The notes below the pieces were generated by a model that ran no database searches, was not told the origin of the DNA, and was given only the letters and a program-made list of their open reading frames with translations. Positions 1-8,601 of a stretch of 30,121 nucleotides of DNA are shown here, piece after piece. Made by a program: the position numbers and the translations under genes. Numbering within the stretch: position 1 is the stretch's first letter; every line of letters begins with the position of its first letter. This stretch comes from JAGOUY01 sp964541725 (lineage in GTDB: Bacteria; Patescibacteriota; Patescibacteriia; 2-12-FULL-60-25): NCBI GenBank assembly GCA_964541725.1, contig CAZIQG010000002.1, positions 1 through 30,121 on the forward strand, given 5' to 3'.

Positions 1-924
1 GAGATCCGTCGGAAAACCTGGATAAATCATCGTTTGAAGCTTAACAGCTTCAAAGCGTGACGTGCGTTGAATAAAGAGGGAATGCTTATCTAATTGATAC
101 TTCACACCTGCTCGTAAAAGAGCATTTTGGATCGCATCGAGGTGTTCAGGAACAATACCCTGAATCTCCACTTCACCTTTCGTAAGCGCAGCCGCCACCG
201 CAAAGGTGCCAACCTCCAACATATCAGGCACAACCCGCCAAGACTTCTTAGGCGCATGAAGCTGTTTCACCCCAACAACTTCTAATTCATGGGTACCGAT
301 CCCCTTAATATTTGCACCACAGGCTACTAAAAAATGACAGAGGTCTTGTACATGTGGTTCAGCGGCCGCCATACGGATAGAAGTCTTACCGTCTGCAACC
401 ACAGCTGCCATAAGTAAATTCTCCGTTGCTGTTACACTAAACTCAGGCAAAATCACGTATCCGCCCTTAAGAGCGGGCGCATCCATATACATGGTACCCT
501 GATCATCGCGTTCAATAACGGCACCAAGAGCCGTGAGAGCCTGCAAGTGGGCTTCTATGGGGCGATTGCCCAAGTTACATCCACCTGGCTCAGGCACCAT
601 AATGCGCTTAAAACGAGCCAACATGGGGGCTAAGAGCAAAATAGAAAAACGCATCCGCTTCATCTTTTTAGGATCTAACTTTGTTGGATCAACCTCACGT
701 GTATCCAAACAAAGATCGTGTTCGCCCGTCCATTCAACACGAGCTCCCATGTCTCGCATGATTTCTAGAAGGTTGTCGAGGTCTGTTAAATGAGGAACAT
801 TTGAAAAATGAACCTCACCCTTCACGAGCAAGGTTGCCGGAACAAGAGGTGCGATCGCATTTTTTGCACCAAGGACCGATATACGACCCTCCAACCGCTT
901 TCCTCCTTTTATGAGCATTTTCAT
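1..924 (-). CDS. murA: UDP-N-acetylglucosamine 1-carboxyvinyltransferase, C-terminus cut by window edge
   Basis: MurA transfers enolpyruvate from PEP to UDP-GlcNAc in the cytoplasm, the first committed step of peptidoglycan synthesis. 308 codons are visible and the frame is still open at base 1. The last residues read YPGFPTDL, a conserved MurA stretch, so roughly 100 residues lie outside. The N-terminus matches the family pattern (GG..L.G.I.V.GAKNA). The catalytic loop is PGGCNLGNRP with the usual cysteine, not the Asp variant linked to fosfomycin resistance. Start ATG at 924 is chosen because its 12 residues fit the family. A strong AAAGGAGG lies inside the gene, just before a TTG, but those bases encode the conserved KGG, so I do not use the later start. 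No Shine-Dalgarno precedes 924. It diverges from the PEGA gene with 81 bp between them. Identification is secure. Confidence 0.95.
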   Translation of the reverse strand, partial: MKMLIKGGKRLEGRISVLGAKNAIAPLVPATLLVKGEVHFSNVPHLTDLDNLLEIMRDMGARVEWTGEHDLCLDTREVDPTKLDPKKMKRMRFSILLLAPMLARFKRIMVPEPGGCNLGNRPIEAHLQALTALGAVIERDDQGTMYMDAPALKGGYVILPEFSVTATENLLMAAVVADGKTSIRMAAAEPHVQDLCHFLVACGANIKGIGTHELEVVGVKQLHAPKKSWRVVPDMLEVGTFAVAAALTKGEVEIQGIVPEHLDAIQNALLRAGVKYQLDKHSLFIQRTSRFEAVKLQTMIYPGFPTDL

Positions 925-972
925 AACAAAAAGATGATAATTACGAGACAACCATGACGAAAAATCGTTGCT

Positions 973-1001
973 AGTGTACCGTGGTGGATATTCCCTGTCG
1001 A
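973..1001 (-). promoter_or_regulatory. Probable murA promoter
   Basis: On the minus strand TCGACA (996-1001, 5/6 to TTGACA) and TACACT (973-978, 4/6 to TATAAT) are separated by exactly 17 bp. Initiation would fall near 966, giving a leader of about 42 nt before the murA ATG. The same TCGACA-17 bp arrangement occurs before uvrA. The -35 lies within 5 bp of the divergent PEGA start codon. Inferred from consensus only. Confidence 0.5.
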
Positions 1002-1005
1002 GGCC

Positions 1006-2331
1006 ATGTATAAACCCCCATTTTTACGTCGTATTTTGCCTTGGCTCTACGCCCTGGTGTTTTTAACCGTTGCTCCGATTCTCATCCTCTATACCGCTGG
1101 GTATACCTACAACCTAAAAAAGCGGGTCGTAGAACGAAATGGGGTCTTGATTGTAGACGGCCTCCCCAAAGCCGCTCGCATCTCGCTGGATGGAGTCGAT
1201 ACCGGCAAAACAACCCCCTACACCTTTCAAACACTCTCGCCCGGCGGGCACACCATTACCGTCGAAAAAGACGGCTATAGCTCTTGGGAAAAACAACTTA
1301 CCATCCATCCCGAACAAGTCACTTTCGCTAACGATGTCAGACTCTGGGCAACACGAGAACCAGTCCTTGTCCTTGAAGAACCAATCGTCTCCCTCCTAAG
1401 CAATCCAAACGAAACATGGATTGCGACCCTCGCCGTAAGTGGTACAACTTACGAAATAGGCCAGTGGAGACCGGGGCGCAGCGCCAGCTATTCCCATAGC
1501 ACACTTCCAGAGGCAAATGCTGATATTTCAAAGAGTATCCGTTGGAATCTCGAAGGAACATCTTTTGTACTCAATGGTTTAGACACGTCCTCCGCTACTT
1601 ACTGGAGAAGCACGGAAGAGACCAACAGCGTTGATCAACTTCCCAAAGGAGTCTACGGCTGGGCAAGCTCAGATACACTGGTAGGAACGGATGATGTCGC
1701 CATGACACGTCTACAAGTTCTTAGCCATCGCTTGTCACGCCAACAACTCTTACCAAATACGGTCTTCCAGAATCAAGACATCACCTTGCAGACGACAGGC
1801 ACGCCCGCGATCCTACTTCTGACCAAGCGCTCCCTACAAGACAAACTCTACCAACTATCACACACCAATTGGCGTCCAGTAGATCAATTTGAAAACATCC
1901 TCCTGTTAAAGGATAAGACCCTCCCCCATTGGATGGCGCTTAATTTATCAGAAGCACGCGCCTACGCCGGTGATGTCTGGGGAGACAAGCCACGCTGGCT
2001 GCCATCAAAAGAGGGAACGGAACAACCTCCTGCAGGCGTATTTCTGCATGGAGGGGAAGCCTGGATCTGGACACCCACCCAAGATCCAAAGCTCGTGTGG
2101 CGACAAGCGGAACCTCTGGTTGATGCTGTCTGGGCCGCCGACGGCGGACATCTTATCTTGGCAGACAAGACACATGTCTTTACTCTGGAATTAGACGAAC
2201 GTGATGGACGTGAAACCACTCTCTTGGCAACCTTTGATGAAGTGAGAGGCCTAACTCTGTTCCGCAAGCGTTTGTACATCGCCGCCAAACACGGCTCACA
2301 AGCAGGCGTTTGGGAACGTATTATTGAATAA
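1006..2331 (+). CDS. PEGA-domain membrane-anchored protein
   Basis: 441 residues. A single membrane segment lies at about 13-31 (LPWLYALVFLTVAPILILY) after a short basic N-terminus, so the rest is probably outside the cell. Residues about 44-105 form a PEGA domain (VLIVDGLPKAARISLDGVDTGKTTP... LSPGGHTITVEKDGY), a small beta fold common in surface proteins. The remaining ~330 residues contain repeated short beta-rich stretches with W and D/G turns, possibly a propeller-like domain, but I cannot name a family. ATG 1006 is preceded closely by GAGG. The stop is 4 nt before glmS, so the two are probably co-transcribed. A role at the cell envelope is inferred; no enzymatic motif was seen. Confidence 0.8.
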   Translation: MYKPPFLRRILPWLYALVFLTVAPILILYTAGYTYNLKKRVVERNGVLIVDGLPKAARISLDGVDTGKTTPYTFQTLSPGGHTITVEKDGYSSWEKQLTIHPEQVTFANDVRLWATREPVLVLEEPIVSLLSNPNETWIATLAVSGTTYEIGQWRPGRSASYSHSTLPEANADISKSIRWNLEGTSFVLNGLDTSSATYWRSTEETNSVDQLPKGVYGWASSDTLVGTDDVAMTRLQVLSHRLSRQQLLPNTVFQNQDITLQTTGTPAILLLTKRSLQDKLYQLSHTNWRPVDQFENILLLKDKTLPHWMALNLSEARAYAGDVWGDKPRWLPSKEGTEQPPAGVFLHGGEAWIWTPTQDPKLVWRQAEPLVDAVWAADGGHLILADKTHVFTLELDERDGRETTLLATFDEVRGLTLFRKRLYIAAKHGSQAGVWERIIE

Positions 2332-2335
2332 TCCT

Positions 2336-4177
2336 ATGTGTGGCATTGTCGGCTATATCGGATCCAATAAAACAACCTCCGTAATCCTAGATGGCTTACT
2401 CCGTTTAGAATATCGTGGCTACGATTCTGCCGGGATCGCCGTCATCTCAGACGGAACAATCTATCGAGAACGAGCGGTCGGACCTATCCTTTCTTTAGAA
2501 CCTAAAGCCTCCACCCTCCCTAAGGCAGCCATCGGGATCGGACATACTCGCTGGGCCACACATGGCCCTCCCACGGAAGGGAATGCTCATCCTCATACAG
2601 ACTGTCAGCAACAACTAGCGGTGGTTCATAATGGGATTATCGAAAACTACACTGAACTCAAAACCCTTTTACAAAAGGAAGGGCATACGTTTATCTCTGA
2701 AACAGATACAGAGGTTCTCGCACATCTAATTGAACGGGAGAAACAGCGACAGCTTGACAAAACCTTAAGCACTGCTGTGATAGCCGCCTTACGCCACATC
2801 CATGGAACATATGGACTCGCGGTAATCGATCAAGAATATCCCAACGAATTAGTTGTAGCCCGTCTAGGAAGTCCTATGGCCATTGGTGTAGGCAACAATG
2901 AATACATTATTGCGTCAGACCCAAGCGCCATCCTTTCGTATACACGCCAAGTCATTTTTTTAGATGATCACGAAGTTGCCGTGATCAGTCCCGAGGGATT
3001 ACGCATTCACTCCTTAAAAAGTCCTGGTACTATACAAAAGTCCACGGAGACTCTGGAATGGTCGTTAGAAGACGTGCAGAAAAATGGTCAGCCCCATTTC
3101 ATGCTGAAAGAAATTTTGGAGGAACCAGATGTCTTGCGCAACACCATGCGCGGCCGCCTTTCCAAATCAGACGGGATCGTAAAACTTGGGGGATTAAACG
3201 ATGTGGCAGAAGAACTAAAAACGATTGAACGGATCATCCTCGTAGGGTGTGGAACCGCGTACTATGCCGGCTGCATTGGAAAATACGTACTGGAAACATG
3301 GTCAGGCATTTCCACGGATGTAGAGATTGCAAGCGAGTTCCGCTATCGTGATCCCGTCATTGGAAAGCACACAGCGGTTATCGCCATTTCACAATCAGGA
3401 GAGACCGCCGATACACTTGCTGCTTTACGCGAGGGAAAGATGAAGGGCGCGCTCCCACTTGGGATCGTAAATGTAGTCGGTTCGACCATCGCCCGTGAAA
3501 CAAAAGCCGGAATCTACACCCACGCCGGACCGGAACTAGGCGTGGCTTCCACCAAAGCCTTTATCTCACAATGCACAACCTTAGCCATGCTAAGCGTACT
3601 CCTCGGAAGAAGCCGCAAGCTCTCTCACGCCCAAGGAACGGAGATTATCACCGCGCTCGAAGCCCTACCAGAACAATTGAATACAATTATTGAACAAAAG
3701 GAATTACTGATGGAAATCGCGAAAAAATACGCGAACGCCACAAATATGCTATTCCTCGGGCGCACCTTCCATGCCCCAATCGCCTACGAAGGAGCTCTAA
3801 AAGTAAAAGAGGTGAGCTATATTCATGCCGAAGGCTACCCTGCCGGAGAAATAAAACACGGACCTCTCGCGCTCGTAGACGAAAACCTTCCCTGCGTCGT
3901 GCTCTGTCCAAAAGATAGCGTCTTTCAAAAGACCCTTTCTAACATCCAAGAAATTCGTGCCCGTGGCGGACGCGTCTTGGCGATCACAACAGAAGACGGC
4001 AAAGACCAAGTCTCGACCCAAGCCAACGATGTCATCATCGTTCCAAAAACATTGGAACAGCTTCAACCAATTTTAAGCGTCATCCCTCTCCAACTCATGG
4101 CCTATACGATCGCCGTAGCCAAAGGGTATAATCCAGATCGACCACGCAATTTAGCGAAAAGCGTCACCGTCGAATAA
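2336..4177 (+). CDS. glmS: Glutamine--fructose-6-phosphate aminotransferase (isomerizing)
   Basis: GlmS makes glucosamine-6-phosphate from fructose-6-phosphate and glutamine, feeding UDP-GlcNAc to MurA, encoded divergently next door. 613 residues, close to the E. coli length of 609. The start must be ATG 2336: it gives MCGIVGYIG, and Cys2 is the N-terminal nucleophile of class II glutamine amidotransferases; a TTG at 2324 would bury it. Visible are EYRGYDSAGIA, GHTRWATHG, GNAHPH and HNGIIENY in the glutaminase half; ISQSGETADT and STKAFISQ in the first SIS domain; EGALKVKEVSYIHAEGYPAGEIKHGPLALV in the second; and the canonical C-terminus PRNLAKSVTVE. No Shine-Dalgarno is present, and no glmS ribozyme was recognised upstream, where there are only 4 intergenic bases. 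Confidence 0.97.
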   Translation: MCGIVGYIGSNKTTSVILDGLLRLEYRGYDSAGIAVISDGTIYRERAVGPILSLEPKASTLPKAAIGIGHTRWATHGPPTEGNAHPHTDCQQQLAVVHNGIIENYTELKTLLQKEGHTFISETDTEVLAHLIEREKQRQLDKTLSTAVIAALRHIHGTYGLAVIDQEYPNELVVARLGSPMAIGVGNNEYIIASDPSAILSYTRQVIFLDDHEVAVISPEGLRIHSLKSPGTIQKSTETLEWSLEDVQKNGQPHFMLKEILEEPDVLRNTMRGRLSKSDGIVKLGGLNDVAEELKTIERIILVGCGTAYYAGCIGKYVLETWSGISTDVEIASEFRYRDPVIGKHTAVIAISQSGETADTLAALREGKMKGALPLGIVNVVGSTIARETKAGIYTHAGPELGVASTKAFISQCTTLAMLSVLLGRSRKLSHAQGTEIITALEALPEQLNTIIEQKELLMEIAKKYANATNMLFLGRTFHAPIAYEGALKVKEVSYIHAEGYPAGEIKHGPLALVDENLPCVVLCPKDSVFQKTLSNIQEIRARGGRVLAITTEDGKDQVSTQANDVIIVPKTLEQLQPILSVIPLQLMAYTIAVAKGYNPDRPRNLAKSVTVE

Positions 4178-4185
4178 CCTATCCT

Positions 4186-4710
4186 ATGATTGAACCCTGG
4201 AAGAAGCTCGAAGAGACGATCATCCCCGTCGGACATCGCACCATCATCCGTAGAATGTTTGAACTTCCCAACGGAAAACAAAGCGTATATGACATAAATG
4301 GTGATGGGGACGTTGTTTGCATTCTTGCCCTTACCACTGAACAAGACGTTATCCTGGTCCGCCAATTTCGCCCAGGCCCAGAAGCCATCCTGCTTGAACT
4401 CCCCGGCGGCTTCATCGACCCAGATCAAACCCCAGCCGAAGCAGCCCACGCCGAGCTCTTACAAGAAACCGGCTATGACGGAGACCTCGAGTTCGTCACC
4501 ACTCGCCCCTTCTCCGGTTACTCAAACCGCCTTTACCATAGCTTTGTCGCGACCAATTGCCGACCGATCCAAGAACAGATGCTGGACCCAGAAGAATTTT
4601 TGGAGGTGGTGACCCTCTCTTTAAAGGACTTTCGGGAACACTTAAAAAACGGCTGGCTAGTAGATACCGTAACCGGTTACGCTGGGCTCGATAAATTAAA
4701 TTTGTTGTAA
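4186..4710 (+). CDS. Nudix hydrolase, ADP-ribose-pyrophosphatase-like, with atypical Nudix box
   Basis: 174 residues. The fold pattern (VILVRQFRPGPEAILLELPGGFIDP... ETGY) is that of ADP-ribose/nucleoside-diphosphate-sugar pyrophosphatases. The Nudix box at residues 75-97 departs from GX5EX7REUXEEXGU at three places: the first Glu is Gln81, the Arg is Ala89, and the first Glu of the EE pair is Gln93. Glu90 and Glu94, two likely metal ligands, remain. Activity may be weak or the substrate different. It starts 8 nt after glmS, so it is probably in the same operon, and it ends in a shared terminator with the convergent HIT gene. The family is clear; the substrate is unknown. Confidence 0.85.
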   Translation: MIEPWKKLEETIIPVGHRTIIRRMFELPNGKQSVYDINGDGDVVCILALTTEQDVILVRQFRPGPEAILLELPGGFIDPDQTPAEAAHAELLQETGYDGDLEFVTTRPFSGYSNRLYHSFVATNCRPIQEQMLDPEEFLEVVTLSLKDFREHLKNGWLVDTVTGYAGLDKLNLL

Positions 4711-4734
4711 CAACAACAAGAGCTGTTCAGAAGG

Positions 4735-4768
4735 AAAAAGACTCCAAACCTACTTGGAGATCTTTTTT
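4735..4768. terminator. Bidirectional intrinsic terminator between convergent genes
   Basis: AAAAAGACTCCAA (4735-4747), a 6-nt loop, then TTGGAG and TCTTTTTT (4754-4768) form a stem of 13 pairs with one bulged A at 4760. A T-run follows on both strands, so it can end the glmS/Nudix transcript and the leftward HIT transcript. The 3' arm lies inside the last codons of the HIT gene. Confidence 0.85.
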
Positions 4769-5202
4769 GCTACCTCTGCAAGATGCGTATCGTCAGCTCG
4801 CTTATAATCATGGGATGAAATATACCCTTGGTATGTGTCAAAATAGATATTGACATTTGACTTACGTTGCTTCCACTGATCATCTTTCGTTCCGTGCATA
4901 GGAAACAGTTTAGCGTGGATATGGTCTACACCAAACCCCTCAAAGACCATCCCCGTTCTTGCCACATCTGAAAATGCGGAGTCTAGTCTCTTGGCAACCT
5001 CTTTTGCCGCAACCACGAGGTCGGTCATGACCTTTTCAGGCAAATCAAAGACGTAGCTCGAATAGTGTTCTTTGGTAATAACCACAGAAAATCCTTCCGT
5101 ATTTGGAAAAATGGAAAGAAAGGCAAGATGTTTTTCATCTTCCCAGATTTTATGACAAGGAGCCTCACCTTTAACAATCTGACAAAAAATACAGTCTTTC
5201 AT
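4750..5202 (-). CDS. HIT-family nucleotide hydrolase
   Basis: 150 residues, typical HIT length. HIT proteins cleave nucleotide phosphoanhydride or phosphoramidate bonds (for example Ap4A or AMP-amines). The N-terminus CIFCQIVKGEAPCHKIWED has the usual CxxC. The HIT signature is HIHAKLFP at 94-101: the first two histidines, including the middle nucleophile, are present, but the third is Lys98, a variant I recall in some bacterial HIT groups. The start overlaps the stop of the upstream gene by ATGA, which fixes the start and suggests translational coupling. It is the last gene of the leftward glycosyltransferase unit; no functional link is evident. Confidence 0.85.
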   Translation of the reverse strand: MKDCIFCQIVKGEAPCHKIWEDEKHLAFLSIFPNTEGFSVVITKEHYSSYVFDLPEKVMTDLVVAAKEVAKRLDSAFSDVARTGMVFEGFGVDHIHAKLFPMHGTKDDQWKQRKSNVNIYFDTYQGYISSHDYKRADDTHLAEVAKKISK

Positions 5203-5549
5203 AGGTCTTTAGAATACACACTCAACACAAAAAAGACGATAACGAGCATACACGCGGCGGTAACCAATACCATCGTAGAACCCTGCACAGAGAGCTGCGT
5301 AAACAGAGCGAACAAAAGCACACCCGTCACCATAGCACCCATGCCCCATCTTCCACGTATGCGCGCCTGAACATTTCTCCCACCCAGCAAAGCCAATACA
5401 AGTCCTAAAACAAGTAAACGATACAAATGAATGTACGGCGTAGAAAACGCGGGGACGAAAAACTCAATCCCAACTAAAAGAGCTCCTAGCGATACCAGCG
5501 CATATCCCGTATGACGGAGAAAGCTCAGAAATAAAGAAGGGATGTTCAT
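5199..5549 (-). CDS. Small four-helix membrane protein, unknown function
   Basis: 116 residues from ATG 5549, chosen because this ATG overlaps the upstream TGA as ATGA; longer readings have no good start. Four hydrophobic segments are visible at roughly 13-30, 41-57, 69-86 and 89-109, with a basic loop GGRNVQARIRGRWG between the second and third. No family recognised. It sits between the exported 481-residue protein and the HIT gene and overlaps both by 4 nt. Being in a GT-C glycosyltransferase unit, it could be an accessory membrane subunit, but that is a guess. Confidence 0.75.
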   Translation of the reverse strand: MNIPSLFLSFLRHTGYALVSLGALLVGIEFFVPAFSTPYIHLYRLLVLGLVLALLGGRNVQARIRGRWGMGAMVTGVLLFALFTQLSVQGSTMVLVTAACMLVIVFFVLSVYSKDL

Positions 5550-6991
5550 AAAATACGCCAGGCAGACGCAAGCTCTTGCCACAAAACCTGGATCCAGGAA
5601 CGACCAGACAAGATTGGGCGACGATAGGTAAGTTGCGCAGCACGTATATCAACTCCCCCCTCCCTCGTTTGGATTCCAGGAGCTCCTAAGGTAAGACGTA
5701 GAATCCCAGGGCGACCCGGCAAAGAATGAGTGGTCTCTGACTGATACCAACCACCCTCTACGGCTCGTGGCGCCACATAGGAGGTAAGAACCGCATTGAT
5801 CCCTTCCTCCAAGGGTCGAGAGGCGTCTGTGAGACGTCGCGGAGCAGGTAAAAAGAGAAGTTCTGGCGCAAGCGCAAAATATCCATCTCCGATGACTCGC
5901 ACATCGCCACGCGGCGCCTGAAAAAGCTGTGGCGTCGCCTGCTCTTTTGCTAATCTGTCCAGAGCATATTTGCGCTGGACTTCCGTGACCGCAAGCGAAG
6001 CAGAGCCTAAGCGAACGGTTTGTAATCCTTCCGTATGCAACGTATCAAGTTGAAGATGCTGAGCATTCGTCCAAGCTATTCCGGGAAAAGTTGTGGTTGC
6101 GTACCCCACTTGATCCCCAAAATACATGCGCGGACCGATCACCCAATGCTGTACAGGGGAGGAAATCTCACGCGTAAAAATATCATCATCAGCCACAATT
6201 GAGAGTTTATAGACCCCTCCCGTTAATCCACTAAAAGACAGGGTCTTCGTATAGACCTCAGAAGGCCGGCTATCCCGTGATCCTGCGAGACTCAAGGCTT
6301 CGGATGATAAAAGGTCACCATTTTTACTCAATGTAAAAATAATCGTTCCTTTTTGTCGTTGACGGTTCATGTCCTGAACCCGGAGTCGAAATGTAACTCG
6401 ACCCTGGATCGGCACCGCATGAATATCATAAGAGCCTCTCAAAGAAATGGGAAAAAGTCGTTCCTGCCCTTCTCCATCCATATATGCAGGCACCGTACTC
6501 GAGGCATACCAAACCAACAAACGATTCATGTCGGTATCCCCCAAAGCGCTATCAGGCTGACCATCACGGACATACCCTTGTCTTCCCTGCCAGGTAACCC
6601 GACGCCACCCACGCGCAAGAGCCTCACTCCACAACGGTTGCATGGCTGCCTCACGTGCCGGCTCTTGGGCAACTCCAACCTCCAAAAGCGGTTGATCGTG
6701 GGTACGAAATTCCAATCCTAACGACAGTTGATTATAGACACCCGGCAAACGCAGCGTGCTGTAAACAGGCTCCCCTTGTATCCGTTGACCCGTCCATCCG
6801 TCTGGTTGCAACCCGATCGAAGTCGTGCGATACCCAGGTAAAAACGGATTCATCCAGGGACTGCGTCCATCAAATACAAAGGACAGTGTACGAATACCAG
6901 ATGGCGGTAGACGTAATAAACACAACCAAATAAAAACCGCCGCCGCCCCTAACCAGGGCAAAAGACAAACGAGCCAACGGATAAAGCGCAT
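5546..6991 (-). CDS. Exported, membrane-anchored protein of unknown function
   Basis: 481 residues. It has a short Arg-containing N-terminus and one hydrophobic helix at about 6-27, then some 450 residues without other membrane segments, rich in beta-prone stretches, Arg, Gly and Pro. It contains no cysteine-rich, catalytic or repeat motif that I can name. The gene starts 3 nt after the GT-C glycosyltransferase and overlaps the next gene by ATGA, so the four genes from 8587 to 4750 form one unit. The pairing suggests it is a partner, a substrate or a cell-surface reader of the glycan made by the transferase (inference). Confidence 0.75.
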   Translation of the reverse strand: MRFIRWLVCLLPWLGAAAVFIWLCLLRLPPSGIRTLSFVFDGRSPWMNPFLPGYRTTSIGLQPDGWTGQRIQGEPVYSTLRLPGVYNQLSLGLEFRTHDQPLLEVGVAQEPAREAAMQPLWSEALARGWRRVTWQGRQGYVRDGQPDSALGDTDMNRLLVWYASSTVPAYMDGEGQERLFPISLRGSYDIHAVPIQGRVTFRLRVQDMNRQRQKGTIIFTLSKNGDLLSSEALSLAGSRDSRPSEVYTKTLSFSGLTGGVYKLSIVADDDIFTREISSPVQHWVIGPRMYFGDQVGYATTTFPGIAWTNAQHLQLDTLHTEGLQTVRLGSASLAVTEVQRKYALDRLAKEQATPQLFQAPRGDVRVIGDGYFALAPELLFLPAPRRLTDASRPLEEGINAVLTSYVAPRAVEGGWYQSETTHSLPGRPGILRLTLGAPGIQTREGGVDIRAAQLTYRRPILSGRSWIQVLWQELASAWRIL

Positions 6992-6994
6992 ACG

Positions 6995-8587
6995 CTAGCG
7001 AGGGAGGACGCGATATAAATACTCTCTCCCAAAGGCACCCACGTCCAACACCTCAAGACCAAGACCACGCAAGTCATCCCGCTCACGTTGAGAGAACGGC
7101 CGAGCAAATATTCCAACCTCCACATGCGCCTCAGGATCCTTTGCCAAACGAGCGATCTCCTCTAAAGAAGGTCGTGGAGAAACAGCCCGAAATGAAGATG
7201 AAAAAATCTTGTCGGAACGATCAGAAATAATCACGCTTCCCTTTGGGAATAGAGCCAGAGCCTGCCCATGAATATGAGCATACCGCTTAAGTTCCGTGCG
7301 CGTCGCGACCACACCCTCATCATCTTTCATCGTAACCGCATAGATCCCAAAGCCACACACACAAATCAGAATCAAACTCGCGAAGAAAACAAACCCCTTA
7401 CCTCCACGATACGTCTCGAACAAAAAGGCGGCTCCAACCCCAATCAGAGGAGTAATTGGGAGAAGATAGCGCAAAAAAGAATTTCCTACGGTTATAGCTC
7501 CAGGCTGAACATGGTCTTGATAAACACCACTTCCGTATATAACCAGTAGACTAAGAATCGTCCACAACGAGAGCCACAGAAACGGAGAAGAAAAGGCCTG
7601 TTTATGGCTAGCGAGATTCCGCTTAAAAAAAGAAGTGACGTAGCTATATAAAGCCGCCGTCAACAATAACCAAAACGGCCACAAAAAGTCTCGAGTAAAG
7701 GACTGGAAATTCCACCAGATCGCGCGCGGATGGATACCAAACGGAAAGATTCTCTTTATATTTATGGGAGAATCACGAAGAACTATTTTTGTATTCAAAG
7801 GAAGATTATCCCCTATCCAATACCCAACCCTCCACCAATGTCCGTACACAACTTGATTTAACGCCAAGAAAACAGCTAGCACGCCAAACACCATTAAGCA
7901 CAACGGCAAGAAATATCGTTTCGTTCGAGGAAGTTCCGCGAGTTTCCAAATCCACCACGGCAGCATCCAGATAAGCTCAATCGGTCGAATGATCACCGCC
8001 ACCCCGATCAGAATCCCGGCAAGAAAAGAATAGCGCGATTTTCGCTTCGCAAGCTCTAATAACCACAGACTCCATAGGAACGCAGACAGGATCGCTGGGT
8101 TTGGAAAGAGGGCTCGGTTAGCATATAAAAGAACCATCGGCGTTGCCGCCATCATCAGCACGCCGGCGGCGGCGGAATAGGAAGAGAACCGTTGTCGCAA
8201 CAGGCGATAAAAAGCATAAAGCCCAGACAAAAACCATGCCCAAGCAACCCAAGGCAAAACGACCATCCCAAACAGCGCGACCCAAGGACTCAAAAACAAG
8301 GGCCACCCTAAGAACCCAACTGGCACCAAAGCCGTTCCATGACTCACCCAACTCCGTGGATGCAACCAGGGATAAGTTATCGCTAACGACTCTTCAACCC
8401 TCGGGCTTTCTCCAGAGGCAAGACGCTCCGCCACAACCACCACCGCCGTCTCATCTGGCGAAGCGTATTTCCCTCGAAACGCGAAGGGCAAAACGAGAGA
8501 CGTGAGAAAAAGACACATCGCCAAAAAACCGATCCCTATCCAAGGAAGGTTTTCTCGAAATGACGGTTTGAGAGACACGCGCTGCAT
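6995..8587 (-). CDS. GT-C-fold membrane glycosyltransferase (PMT/ArnT-like)
   Basis: 530 residues from ATG 8587. About ten hydrophobic helices span the first ~430 residues. The first outward loop carries KYASPDETA; an acidic pair at this place is the catalytic hallmark of GT-C enzymes, which move sugars from lipid-phosphate carriers onto acceptors outside the membrane. A soluble C-terminal tail of about 100 residues (IISDRSDKIFSSS...) follows, as in PMT-39-like proteins. A TTG at 8602 would add five residues but would overlap the divergent ATG, so ATG is preferred. It leads the unit ending with the HIT gene. The acceptor and sugar are unknown. Confidence 0.75.
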   Translation of the reverse strand: MQRVSLKPSFRENLPWIGIGFLAMCLFLTSLVLPFAFRGKYASPDETAVVVVAERLASGESPRVEESLAITYPWLHPRSWVSHGTALVPVGFLGWPLFLSPWVALFGMVVLPWVAWAWFLSGLYAFYRLLRQRFSSYSAAAGVLMMAATPMVLLYANRALFPNPAILSAFLWSLWLLELAKRKSRYSFLAGILIGVAVIIRPIELIWMLPWWIWKLAELPRTKRYFLPLCLMVFGVLAVFLALNQVVYGHWWRVGYWIGDNLPLNTKIVLRDSPINIKRIFPFGIHPRAIWWNFQSFTRDFLWPFWLLLTAALYSYVTSFFKRNLASHKQAFSSPFLWLSLWTILSLLVIYGSGVYQDHVQPGAITVGNSFLRYLLPITPLIGVGAAFLFETYRGGKGFVFFASLILICVCGFGIYAVTMKDDEGVVATRTELKRYAHIHGQALALFPKGSVIISDRSDKIFSSSFRAVSPRPSLEEIARLAKDPEAHVEVGIFARPFSQRERDDLRGLGLEVLDVGAFGREYLYRVLPR

Positions 8588-8595
8588 GATATAGT
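8568..8595 (+). promoter_or_regulatory. Strong sigma70-type promoter giving a leaderless transcript
   Basis: TTGAGA (8568-8573, 5/6), 16 bp, TATAGT (8590-8595, 5/6). A start about 7 nt downstream of the -10 falls on base 8602, the A of the ATG, so the message would have no 5' leader. The divergent ATG (8587) lies between the two hexamers, so the promoter overlaps the other gene's 5' end. Confidence 0.7.
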
Positions 8596-8601
8596 AGGCC
8601 A

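Noticed and set aside
533..793. 86-residue plus-strand frame
   Set aside because: Antisense to murA, whose motifs are certain.
880..900. TTG start for murA after AAAGGAGG
   Set aside because: It would remove the conserved KGG N-terminus; the SD-like bases are explained by that coding.
2324..2335. TTG start for glmS
   Set aside because: GlmS needs Cys at position 2, given only by ATG 2336.
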